A stretch of DNA of 50,949 nt, from assembly GCA_964547525.1 (NCBI GenBank), contig CAZJOD010000005.1, forward strand, positions 1-50,949. Reading direction: 5' to 3'. Below, in pieces: positions 34,081-42,075 of this stretch. Made by a program: the position numbers and the translations under genes. The notes beneath the pieces were generated by a model. The model was not told the origin of the DNA. It made no database searches and worked only from the letters and a program-made list of their open reading frames with translations. This DNA is from CAZJOD01 sp964547525. GTDB taxonomy: Bacteria > Bacillota > Clostridia > JAAYHZ01. The stretch's first letter is position 1, and the number at the start of each line of letters is the position of its first letter.

Positions 34081-35079
34081 ATGAAATTAGCAATTGCAGG
34101 CTTAGGCCACTTTCATATCCATATGTTCTTAAAAGAAGCTTTGGAAATCAAAGAAACCGAATTAGTCGGATTATATGACAGTGATCCCGCTGTATTGACC
34201 GGTTCTGTGGAAAGGTATAAAGCAAAAGCGTTTAACACATTGGACGAGTTGCTGGACAAGTCGGGAGCGGATGTGATCGTAACGGCATCGGTCAATATTG
34301 AAAAAGCGGATATCATTATAAAGTCTCTGGAAAAAGGATTTCCTGTCATAGCGGATAAACCTTTGGTTACCACAATAGAAGATTATTTTCGTGTCAAGCA
34401 TACTTATGAAAGAATTAAAGATGCAAAGTTGTATATGATGTTAACCGAAAGGTTCAATCCGCCTGTTTTAACCGCTAAAAAATATATTGAAGAGGGTAAA
34501 ATAGGTAAAGTTGTTAATATGATATCCATAAGACCACATAAATTAAACATTGAGACACGGCCGGCTTGGTTTTTTAATAAAAAACTATACGGCGGTTTAA
34601 TGAACGATTTGGGAGTTCATGACATGGATGTATTCAGATGGCTTGCAGATAGCGACATAGTAAAAATTCAATCCTGTTACCAAGGTAATATAGGGTTTCC
34701 ACAGCTGAACGAATTCAGCGATCATTCGGAAGCTTCGGTTTTATTGGAAAACGGTAGTACCGCTTATATAAGATTAGATTGGCTCACTCCTAAAGCTTAT
34801 CCCACGCATGGAGACTGCAGATTTATTATTATAGGTGTAAAAGGGCAATTGGAAGTATTCACTTATGATAACAAATTGATTTTCTTTAACGATGATACTC
34901 CTCCTATGGAAGTAAAAACCGAAAGCCGACCGTTTTCATTAACGGAAGACATATACGCCAATATAAAAGATCCTAATCATAAAACAGTTATATCTACGGA
35001 TGATATTTTTAAATGCACCTGGGCTTCATTAAAAGCTCAAGAAGCCGCAGACACAAATTTAGGCGGAGTAACACTGTAA
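34081..35079 (+). CDS. Gfo/Idh/MocA family oxidoreductase
   Basis: This 332-residue NAD(P)-dependent dehydrogenase begins directly with its Rossmann strand (KLAIAGLGHFHIHMFLKEAL). The catalytic motif is VIADKPLVTT (DKP instead of EKP), followed by the C-terminal segment LYGGLMNDLGVHDMDVFRWLAD with the active-site His. The ATG follows GGAGG by about 9 nt. It is preceded by the TGAAATC promoter motif and ended by a strong terminator at 35098, so it is probably a single-gene unit. It is one of six family members in the window. The substrate is unknown. Confidence 0.9.
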   Translation: MKLAIAGLGHFHIHMFLKEALEIKETELVGLYDSDPAVLTGSVERYKAKAFNTLDELLDKSGADVIVTASVNIEKADIIIKSLEKGFPVIADKPLVTTIEDYFRVKHTYERIKDAKLYMMLTERFNPPVLTAKKYIEEGKIGKVVNMISIRPHKLNIETRPAWFFNKKLYGGLMNDLGVHDMDVFRWLADSDIVKIQSCYQGNIGFPQLNEFSDHSEASVLLENGSTAYIRLDWLTPKAYPTHGDCRFIIIGVKGQLEVFTYDNKLIFFNDDTPPMEVKTESRPFSLTEDIYANIKDPNHKTVISTDDIFKCTWASLKAQEAADTNLGGVTL

Positions 35080-35097
35080 TAACTACAAAAAATACTT

Positions 35098-35135
35098 ACA
35101 GCCTCGGAATTTAACGAGGCTGTATTATTATTATT
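35098..35135 (+). terminator. Intrinsic terminator after the 34081 gene
   Basis: ACAGCCTCG (35098-35106) pairs perfectly with CGAGGCTGT (35115-35123) over an 8-base loop, followed by ATTATTATTATT. It lies 19 bp past the stop codon. Confidence 0.85.
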
Positions 35136-35141
35136 GATTTA

Positions 35142-35251
35142 ATAGGATACATTTTTAAAACTTGATTTTAAAAATGTACGCCGACCCGGGGGCGCTCGAT
35201 GCGGCCGTGGGTCATTTATATAGGATACATTTTTAAACTTGATTTTAAAAA
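35142..35251 (-). repeat. Dispersed hairpin repeat, copy 4, with duplicated AT-rich flank
   Basis: ATAGGATACATTTTTAAA with an AT-rich tail occurs at 35142 and again at 35220 (78 bp apart). Between them is the GC-rich core (35178-35213), the reverse complement of the array hairpin: GACCCGGGGGCGCTCGATGC with GGCCGTGGGTC. The AT flank also matches the array units (TAGGGATACATTTTTAAAA). It lies between two convergent genes. Confidence 0.8.
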
Positions 35252-35261
35252 CGCTATAATT

Positions 35262-36479
35262 TTATCTTTGTGCAATGTTTGAATAAAATGCCGCTTTATA
35301 TAAAGCGACAATATTCTCAGACGGTATTTCAGCCAGAATATTGTGTATATTACAAAATACATATCCTGTATCTTGAATCATATAGTTGCAAACTTCTCTA
35401 GCCTGCCGATATACCTCTTCACCGGTACCTAACGGTAAAAGATGCTGACTGTCAACACCTCCACCCCATAAACAAATCTTTCTACGAGCTTTATCTTTCC
35501 ATTGCTTATAAGACTTGCCTCCGGCTGTCCATTGTACCGGGTTTAGTATATCAAAACCTGCTTTTGCTACTATTTCAATTAAATCATATACCGCACCACA
35601 GGAATGCAAGAAAATTTTTACATTAGGGGCGATAGACTTTACATATTCATTCATTTGTTTATAGTATGTAAAATAAATTTCGTCTATAAGATCAGGGTGC
35701 ATGTATGTGGTGTTTTGTGTGCCTAAATCGTTAGAAGATATCATAATTATATCAACATAGTCTTTATAATGCTTGAACGTAGCTTCAAACCTTTTAATTG
35801 CATACTCGGTTTGCAATTTGTTTAATTCATGCATATAATCCGGCTCAAGCACACATAACATTGTCCCATTTGCTATACCGCCTATAAGATCCAAATGAAT
35901 TGAATCACCGTTTAAAAAAATCGCACGTTCCGTTGAACACCTGAGCTTTTCTAAAAAACTTATTTTCTTTTTTATTGCGTTATAATCCGGCTTATAATTA
36001 TTTATTTGATCTTTAAGACGAGATAAATCGGGTTTATACAGTTCAGCTTTTAGGTCCAAAGGATTTCCGGCATGCTCACTGTCAAAAACTACCGATGAAG
36101 GTGGCATCCTACCGGCGCCTTGCCAAACGGTACCGTCGGGATCCACTGTAAATTTATTTTTATCTTGCACCAAAGCATAAAGTCTACCGTTAAAGTCATA
36201 CGGTTCAAACATATCACTACAATCAAAAGCATTGGTATATACTCCGTTGGTGGTAACCACATCCACATGAAATATATCCAGTACGTCTTTTTCCGGCAAA
36301 GCAAGCATCTGTCCTGTATCGTATACAATAGAACGCCTTTTTTCAAGTCCTAAATATTCTCTTAATTTCGGATATGCAAATGCGCTTATGGATGTGGACG
36401 CCATTCCACCTAAATCAATCGGAACACGATCTACCGGTTTAAATTCAATCGAATTTATAACTCTCTCCCTACTGTTCAT
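35262..36479 (-). CDS. URO-D family protein, methyltransferase-like (third copy)
   Basis: This 405-residue protein is the longest of three URO-D-fold paralogues. It starts SRERVINSIEFKPVDRVPID, and carries KIFLHSCGAVYDLIEIVAKAG with DILNPVQ, the HxC zinc motif of methylcorrinoid methyltransferase relatives. The C-terminal VFCNIHNILAEIPSENIVALY includes a Cys in the position where MtaA-type enzymes supply the third ligand. ICLWGGGVDSQHLLPLG is a typical late barrel strand. The start follows GGAGG. It is the last gene of a minus-strand group with a Gfo/Idh/MocA gene and the second lyase. Its reaction is unknown. Confidence 0.82.
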   Translation of the reverse strand: MNSRERVINSIEFKPVDRVPIDLGGMASTSISAFAYPKLREYLGLEKRRSIVYDTGQMLALPEKDVLDIFHVDVVTTNGVYTNAFDCSDMFEPYDFNGRLYALVQDKNKFTVDPDGTVWQGAGRMPPSSVVFDSEHAGNPLDLKAELYKPDLSRLKDQINNYKPDYNAIKKKISFLEKLRCSTERAIFLNGDSIHLDLIGGIANGTMLCVLEPDYMHELNKLQTEYAIKRFEATFKHYKDYVDIIMISSNDLGTQNTTYMHPDLIDEIYFTYYKQMNEYVKSIAPNVKIFLHSCGAVYDLIEIVAKAGFDILNPVQWTAGGKSYKQWKDKARRKICLWGGGVDSQHLLPLGTGEEVYRQAREVCNYMIQDTGYVFCNIHNILAEIPSENIVALYKAAFYSNIAQR

Positions 36480-36611
36480 AAAAACCTCCGGAATCCTTGT
36501 AACATTCTTTTTAATATTAATATATTTCGACTCTACTGCAAAAACATTATATTGCTATAAACGAACCAACATTGAACCAAGTTGTAAAAATTGCACTCCG
36601 TTCACAAAAGG

Positions 36612-36641
36612 TGAGTTTTACAGTAAAATCATATTTTATAA
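36612..36641. promoter_or_regulatory. Palindromic TTTTACAGTAAAA site
   Basis: TTTTAC-A-GTAAAA forms a perfect 6-bp inverted repeat, followed on the plus strand by TCATATTTTATAA. It resembles the TGAAATC promoter block (GAGTTTTACAGTAAAATC) but no plus-strand gene follows. It could be an operator for the minus-strand gene starting at 36479. Confidence 0.35.
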
Positions 36642-36647
36642 GTATTG

Positions 36648-37637
36648 TTAAAACTCCAATTCACTGTTTGCATCATGTGCAGCATACGCTCTATCCATCA
36701 TTTCTGTTAATTCTACCGCATCTTTTATACCAAACTCAATCGGTTCATTGAATTCAATTGCATCCAACCATTGATAAACGGCACTTTTTAAAGGTTTCGG
36801 CATTGTGGACGGGCGAAACCATCCGGAAATTTTCTTATCGGTTTCAGCCAATCTACCGGATTGTAAAACCCCTTGGTCTTTTCCGTCAACAAAAAGTGTT
36901 CCTTTGGTTCCATAAATCTCCATTGAAAAGGGTGACGCCGGTGTAACAAATCCGGTTTCCACTATGGAAACCGCACCGTTTTTATACTTAAATACAGTAA
37001 CGGCGTTATCTTCCACTTCATGTCCGGTTACAAATGTGAATGCAGAATATACTTTTTCAGGTTTTCCCATTAACCATCTTGCCAGATACATAGGATGAGC
37101 ACCTAAATCGATCATTGCACCACCTCCACATTGTTCTTTTGAATAAAAATGTGCGGGTAGCCAATTATCCGATGCTCCGCTATGAGCGTTTCTAACCCTG
37201 AACAAGCTTATTTCGCCTAGCAGTCCGGATTCAACTATTTCTTTTGCATATAGATTTTTTGGCATTGTTCTATGTGGAAGAGAGATTACAAACTTAACCC
37301 CCGAGTCAACAACATACTTTTGTATGGCTAAGGCGTCTTCGATTTTGTCAGTAAGCACTTTCTCGGTAAATATATGTTTTTTTGCTTTTGCGGCTTTTAT
37401 CATTATCTCCCTATGCATGTTTGTAGGCACGTTGATAACAACTCCGTCAATACCCGAATTTAACAAATCGTCCATATCAGTATAAAAAACTGTGTCTAAT
37501 TCCTGCGCCCAAGCCGAACCTCTATCGGGAAGTTCGTCCCATATGCCGGATATTTCTACCCTGTTACTTGATAACAATTCACGTGCATAACCTTTGGCAT
37601 GTACATGCCAGCCGGACAATAATCCTATTTTAATCAT
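36648..37637 (-). CDS. Gfo/Idh/MocA family oxidoreductase with EKV motif
   Basis: This 329-residue family member has an N-terminal strand IKIGLLSGWHVHAKGYARE, in which the usual glycine loop is altered (SGWHVHA), and KKHIFTEKVLTDKIEDALAI, where EKP reads EKV. The catalytic lysine is kept. The C-terminal GGGAMIDLGAHPMYLARWLMG supplies the active-site His region. The start follows AAGGAGGATGAAC. It lies 48 bp after the second heparinase-like gene and 168 bp before the third URO-D gene. The altered nucleotide loop resembles the first Gfo/Idh variant at 10679 in being atypical. The substrate is unknown. Confidence 0.88.
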   Translation of the reverse strand: MIKIGLLSGWHVHAKGYARELLSSNRVEISGIWDELPDRGSAWAQELDTVFYTDMDDLLNSGIDGVVINVPTNMHREIMIKAAKAKKHIFTEKVLTDKIEDALAIQKYVVDSGVKFVISLPHRTMPKNLYAKEIVESGLLGEISLFRVRNAHSGASDNWLPAHFYSKEQCGGGAMIDLGAHPMYLARWLMGKPEKVYSAFTFVTGHEVEDNAVTVFKYKNGAVSIVETGFVTPASPFSMEIYGTKGTLFVDGKDQGVLQSGRLAETDKKISGWFRPSTMPKPLKSAVYQWLDAIEFNEPIEFGIKDAVELTEMMDRAYAAHDANSELEF

Positions 37638-37685
37638 TGTTCATCCTCCTTAAAATTAAAAATGTTCATTCTTATTATACTATGT

Positions 37686-39512
37686 TTATTTCATAAAAAA
37701 TGTATATTTTGCACCATAAACGGTTTTTTCGTTCTTTCTTCTTACAACCACACCGTATCTTGTACTTTCTTTGTTAGAAGTATAACTGTTTACAATAAAT
37801 ACTCGGGTTCCTTTTTCGCCTTTCATTGTGAGTACGGCTTTTTTGTCTTCCATATCAAATTCAACATACCAATCGTCATCGGATTCAAAAGTACGTATAT
37901 CAAAAAGATATTGATATCCGTCTGCATCACCTATTTTATCAACAGTTGTTGTTTCATATGGACAAAGAATATCTCCTTTACAATAAAAGAACCAATCCAT
38001 TAGATATTCTCCCCGACCTTCAACTTCAAAGTTATCATAAACTGTATTTTCAATTATTTCAAACGACCTTGTATAATCTACAGCGGAATATACGGCTTTT
38101 GCTTTTACTTTGATTGAAGGTTTGTTTTCATTGTACTCTAAAACATCACCTTCCGGTAGCCTTTTCTGATTTTCTTTATCTATTAAAACCGTGTTATGAG
38201 CAATTGATTTTCTTTGCCATTCAGAAAACAATTCCGATGCATATCCTCCGTTACCAATATCAAACGATACCACATCATTATTAAACGATATCTCCATATT
38301 CATAACGGCAGGATGCCTATGCAGTCCGGTTAATCCGCCATATGTTAAAAATAATTCGATATTTTGGTTTCTTAACATAGCGGAAAATGACTGAGGATTA
38401 TTAATCGAGCCGAACCGAATAGGTTTGTCAGGTTTTTGCCAATTATTAAATAAAAGACGTGTAAAATCTCCGGAATCGGAGTCGTTTTCATAAAAACCGC
38501 TACAAATATCTCTAAATAGTTTATTGTTAAAAATTACCGACCCGTACTCATAATGAAGTTTATAATTGTCAATGGTTATAACAGGATGTGCGTCGTTAGG
38601 ATTAGGAAGCCTTCTGTTTTGAAACATCATTTTAAGAGGATATTCCAGCATTTTTTCTACTTTGTCATACATATACTGTGATTCATTGAAATCAAAATCG
38701 CAGCTTTTAGCTATATATAGTAAATAACAAAGAGGTTGAGTAGAATAAAAATGATAATGCATAGAAGCTTCATACCACATACCTTCTTCGGTTACTCCTC
38801 TTTTTAGTTGATCCAAAACACCATAGCGGGAATATAACCCTTTTTGTATATGCTCTTGCTTATTGAAAAATATACCTATCATTGTTTGAGCGCATTTAAT
38901 CCATAAAGGTATATTGTAGATCCTGTTTGCGAAAAAATCGAACAACTCGGCTTCATGTGCGAACATACCGGTATAATAACGGAAAAGCTCCGCTTCGGTG
39001 AAGCACTCCCGCACCATATTCATACCTAAAATAACAGTCATCATGCCGACAGCGTCGTCAAGATGCTGATTTAATAATTTACCTTCGAATATTTTTGCAG
39101 GGGGCTCGCAAATAAATTCATCATATTTATCAGTATAAAAATCCAATACTTTTTTTATATATAAAATATATTTATCATCTTTGGACAATTTGTATGCGAC
39201 TGCTGCGTTATATACATTTTGATTCGCTTTTCCACGGTACATGTTGTTCCATACTTTAGTAAACAACTCACCGGTGTTGACAGTCCCGCAAACAGAACAT
39301 AAATGCTCATCTTTATTTTCCCAATTAAAAATTAACCGACCTTGGCATCTTTCACAGTTATAATGATGAAACCAACCGGCTATCCGTTTCGAATCGTCTT
39401 GATAAACATCTATAAAAGCATCCAATTCTTTTTTCATATTTTGGTATAACGTTAAAGCCCATTTTTCCGATTCGGTCTTAAGACGTACCAAATCCCAATT
39501 AATTAACTCCAT
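37686..39512 (-). CDS. Heparinase II/III family protein (second copy)
   Basis: This 608-residue protein shows the heparinase II/III plan: a helical N-terminal toroid (with NQHLDDAVGMMTVILGMNM and EEGMWYEASMHYHFYSTQPL) and a C-terminal sandwich beginning LTYGGLTGLHRHPAVMNMEI and IAHNTVLIDKENQKRLPEG. The His and Tyr residues match the general positions used by uronate lyases. CERCQGRLIFNW and LCSVCG (about residues 54-80) form a two-CxxC zinc-knuckle-like start, as in the 4025 protein. There is no signal peptide, so the enzyme is likely cytoplasmic. The ATG follows AAGGGAG. It leads a three-gene group with a dehydrogenase and a URO-D protein. Confidence 0.78.
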   Translation of the reverse strand: MELINWDLVRLKTESEKWALTLYQNMKKELDAFIDVYQDDSKRIAGWFHHYNCERCQGRLIFNWENKDEHLCSVCGTVNTGELFTKVWNNMYRGKANQNVYNAAVAYKLSKDDKYILYIKKVLDFYTDKYDEFICEPPAKIFEGKLLNQHLDDAVGMMTVILGMNMVRECFTEAELFRYYTGMFAHEAELFDFFANRIYNIPLWIKCAQTMIGIFFNKQEHIQKGLYSRYGVLDQLKRGVTEEGMWYEASMHYHFYSTQPLCYLLYIAKSCDFDFNESQYMYDKVEKMLEYPLKMMFQNRRLPNPNDAHPVITIDNYKLHYEYGSVIFNNKLFRDICSGFYENDSDSGDFTRLLFNNWQKPDKPIRFGSINNPQSFSAMLRNQNIELFLTYGGLTGLHRHPAVMNMEISFNNDVVSFDIGNGGYASELFSEWQRKSIAHNTVLIDKENQKRLPEGDVLEYNENKPSIKVKAKAVYSAVDYTRSFEIIENTVYDNFEVEGRGEYLMDWFFYCKGDILCPYETTTVDKIGDADGYQYLFDIRTFESDDDWYVEFDMEDKKAVLTMKGEKGTRVFIVNSYTSNKESTRYGVVVRRKNEKTVYGAKYTFFMK

Positions 39513-39774
39513 AACGATTTTTACTCCCTTTTGTAGTAATAATAATTTATCTTCACCGCTTAATTGAAATTATTGCGGCTAAAACATACATGTATAGACC
39601 GAATCTTTCATATGGGCATAAAAAGTTTAAAACTACCGAATACCCGCAGCCGGTATAATATCACATTAAGAGCGACACCATTTTAATGTAATATATTGAC
39701 CCGAACCATACTATTTGTTTGTTGTAAAAAGATTACGCATTTGATTTTACCGGTTTTCTTGCCATGTAACAATA

Positions 39775-39806
39775 AATAAATTGTAATTGGTAACATACAA
39801 TTTATT
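39775..39806. promoter_or_regulatory. 11-bp inverted repeat in the divergent intergenic region
   Basis: AATAAATTGTA (39775-39785) pairs with TACAATTTATT (39796-39806) over a 10-base spacer. The region 39513-40002 between the divergent lyase and dppA genes has no other gene; it also contains a weak AT-rich hairpin near 39842-39866 (AAGTTTG/CAAACTT plus T-run) and the dppA promoter. Confidence 0.45.
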
Positions 39807-39939
39807 CAAGACAAACCCAACCTGTATATAATTCCTCTAAATAAGTTTGTTTTTTTCAAACTTTTTTGTCCTGAGCCAGTCATATTAATGCTTAGGAGAG
39901 AATTCAGGATAAAAATAAGCACCGGAATATCAAGCAGAT

Positions 39940-39969
39940 TTGCACATATAAGTAACTTGGTGTTATAAT
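39940..39969 (+). promoter_or_regulatory. Predicted promoter of the M55 peptidase gene
   Basis: TTGCAC (39940-39945), 18-bp spacer, TATAAT (39964-39969); the ATG follows 34 bp later. Confidence 0.7.
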
Positions 39970-40002
39970 TTAGGTAAGTTTTTTCAGAAAGGCGGTATAG
40001 TT

Positions 40003-40818
40003 ATGAATATCATTGTTGTTACCGATATGGAAGGTGTCGCCGGTATTGTTGACTTCCCAAATTGGGTTACACCCGGTGGAATGTATTATGATAAGGGAAA
40101 AAGACTTTTGACCGAAGAAGTCAATGCGGCTGTAAGAGGTTTTAAAGACGGAGGTGCGGATAATATATACATATTAGACGGTCACGGTCCCGGTGGAATC
40201 GATATTGAGTTATTAGACGAAAGGGCTTATTATATCAGAGGTAGTGTTGTTTCTTCTTTGAAATTCATGACAGAAGACTGGAAAATTAATGTTTTTGCTC
40301 ATGTAGGACAACATGCAAAATCACGAACAGAGTATTCACAGTTAACTCATACACAAGGCACCTCATATTTAGATGAAACAATAAATGGTATATCTATCGG
40401 AGAATTCGGCGAATTCGCCTTATATTGTTCTTTTTTAGGTATCCCGCCAATATTCGGATCGGGAGAGGAGGCATTTTGTAAAGAAGCTTTAGAACTTGCT
40501 CCTAACATGATAACCGTTTCGGTTAAAAAAGGTTTGACAGAAGGAACAGGAGATGAATGCACTGCAAAAGAATATGCCGCTAGAAATACGAGTGCCGTAC
40601 ACATTCATCCGGTTAAAGCGAGAAAATTGATATATGAAGGCGCAAAAAAGGCTGTTTTAAGTTATTTAGAAAATCCCGACGGATTTTCAGTTCCTTTTTC
40701 TCAATTGAAGCCGCCTTATGTAAAAGTTACAAAATATAGAAAGGACCAAAACCGGGAGGATACGGTAAGAATAGCTAACAATGTAGAAGAAGTGTATTCA
40801 AAAAGGTTGGTTTATTAA
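40003..40818 (+). CDS. dppA: M55 family D-aminopeptidase (DppA-like)
   Basis: This 271-residue metallopeptidase matches DppA, a decameric zinc D-aminopeptidase of Bacillus that releases D-amino acids such as D-alanine from small peptides. Conserved metal-site segments are VVTDMEGVAGI (Asp8, Glu10), ILDGHGPGGI (His near residue 61), FAHVGQHAKS and SIGEFGEFALYCSFLGIPPIFGSG. It may recycle cell-wall peptides. The ATG follows an AAAGGCGG site by 8 nt. It is a single-gene plus-strand unit with its own promoter, followed by a copy of the dispersed hairpin repeat and convergent with the radical SAM gene. Confidence 0.92.
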   Translation: MNIIVVTDMEGVAGIVDFPNWVTPGGMYYDKGKRLLTEEVNAAVRGFKDGGADNIYILDGHGPGGIDIELLDERAYYIRGSVVSSLKFMTEDWKINVFAHVGQHAKSRTEYSQLTHTQGTSYLDETINGISIGEFGEFALYCSFLGIPPIFGSGEEAFCKEALELAPNMITVSVKKGLTEGTGDECTAKEYAARNTSAVHIHPVKARKLIYEGAKKAVLSYLENPDGFSVPFSQLKPPYVKVTKYRKDQNREDTVRIANNVEEVYSKRLVY

Positions 40819-40845
40819 ATTATTAAAAGATAAAATAAAAAATAT

Positions 40846-40882
40846 GACCCGCGGCCGCACCGAGCGTCCACGGGTCGGCGTA
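40846..40882 (+). repeat. Dispersed hairpin repeat, copy 5
   Basis: GACCCGCGGCCGCACCGAGC followed by GTCCACGGGTCGG. The outer stem GACCCG/CGGGTC and inner CGC-ACCGA-GCG hairpin are conserved; the loop has C for T. It sits 27 bp after the dppA stop and 8 bp before the convergent radical SAM gene end. Confidence 0.8.
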
Positions 40883-40890
40883 AAATTTGT

Positions 40891-41841
40891 TTAAAGGTGC
40901 CTTTTATTTTCTCGATTATATTTACATCCTTGGTATAAATTGTTTTGTATCATATAGCTTTGGATCATATCGTTTATTTTCCACCAACTCATATTCCAAT
41001 TGCAAAATAACGTTCTCTCGGAAGGAGCACGTCCTATAAGCCTTTGTACGGGAATATTTTCATCAAGGTATGATAAAAATTCCGCAGTTCTTTTTATAAA
41101 CATATCCGAAGATAATACTTGAAAAGATCCTTCTTTATACATTTCACCTAAAACCGTGTCGTCTAAAATATAAAGGGAATGACATTTTACCTGGTTTACT
41201 CCGGCGTCTGAAAGACTTGACGCACATTTTCGTATGTCAGATATATCATCGTAAGGCAGGTCGTTTATAACATGGGCACATATATCCAAACCATAAGATT
41301 TTACAATATCCACAGCTGTAAAAAAGTCCTCAACAGTATGCCCTCTGTTTAAAACTTTCAAGGTTTCGTTTTTTATGCTTTGCAATCCTAATTCCAGTAC
41401 TACATCCACATTGTGATTAATACTGATATTTTTTAAGAATTCCATATGAGCCGGATAAATGCAATCGGGGCGTGTGGAGACATATATTGCCACAATTTTT
41501 GGGATGGTTGCCTGACTGATATAATCACTAAATTTTTCATATGTGAAATATGTGTTCGTATAGTTTTGAAAATAAGCTATAAATTTATCGGCTTTATATT
41601 TTCTTCCGATATATTCCATATTTTTTTGAAGTTGTTCTTTTACAGACAATTCAAAAGATAGTAACTCAAATCCCGCACCTTCACCACCGCAGAATATGCA
41701 TCCGTTTTTACCTATCGTCCCGTCACGATTGGGACATGTTGCCGGAAGGTTTACAGGCAATTTGTATACCTTTCCGCCATACTTTTTTTTTAAATAATTA
41801 GAAAATTCATTCCATGGTGAATTTATATATTTCAAATCCAC
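40891..41841 (-). CDS. YhcC-type radical SAM protein (TIGR01212)
   Basis: This 316-residue radical SAM enzyme has the cluster motif LPATCPNRDGTIGKNGCIFC, in which the three Cys hold a 4Fe-4S cluster. It also has the family blocks DKFIAYFQNYTNTYFTYEKF, IYVSTRPDCI, LELGLQSIKNETLKVLNRGH and AHVINDLPYDD. The YhcC family is widely conserved, resembles the elongator/HemN radical SAM group, and has no settled function. The start is GTG 41841 after AGGAAG. It lies downstream of prfB on the same strand, separated by 234 bp containing a structured element. Confidence 0.9.
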   Translation of the reverse strand: MDLKYINSPWNEFSNYLKKKYGGKVYKLPVNLPATCPNRDGTIGKNGCIFCGGEGAGFELLSFELSVKEQLQKNMEYIGRKYKADKFIAYFQNYTNTYFTYEKFSDYISQATIPKIVAIYVSTRPDCIYPAHMEFLKNISINHNVDVVLELGLQSIKNETLKVLNRGHTVEDFFTAVDIVKSYGLDICAHVINDLPYDDISDIRKCASSLSDAGVNQVKCHSLYILDDTVLGEMYKEGSFQVLSSDMFIKRTAEFLSYLDENIPVQRLIGRAPSERTLFCNWNMSWWKINDMIQSYMIQNNLYQGCKYNRENKRHL

Positions 41842-41951
41842 ATTACTTCCTACATATTATTTCAGTTATCACTATCCGACGTTTTTTAATCGTCCTCCGG
41901 CCTAATTATTATCGATTGAAACTTTAACATTACCTATTCCAATATATTTTA

Positions 41952-42017
41952 CGATGAACCGTTTTTACATTTTGCCGGGTCGGTTCATCGGCTAAAGCTG
42001 CTTCTATCCTTCCCGGC
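41952..42017 (-). ncRNA. Candidate structured leader element with nested pairings
   Basis: On the minus strand four segments occur in the order GCCGGG (42017-42012), CGATGAACCG (41990-41981), CCCGGC (41979-41974), CGGTTCATCG (41961-41952). The first pairs perfectly with the third and the second with the fourth (10 bp). The pairings interlock, so they form a pseudoknot or two alternative hairpins. It lies 111-176 nt before the radical SAM gene and after prfB. A U-rich tail for termination is weak. No known class fits. Confidence 0.5.
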
Positions 42018-42075
42018 TTTTAATTATTCTTATCTTTTAACCTATGTTATTTGATAGCTGTTTACCTTAAAGATT

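Noticed and set aside
41974..42017. SRP RNA, suggested by GGAAGGATAGAAGCAGC
   Set aside because: The required GUCAGG on the 5' side and the long closing helix are absent; the GGAA and AGCAG match is too short.
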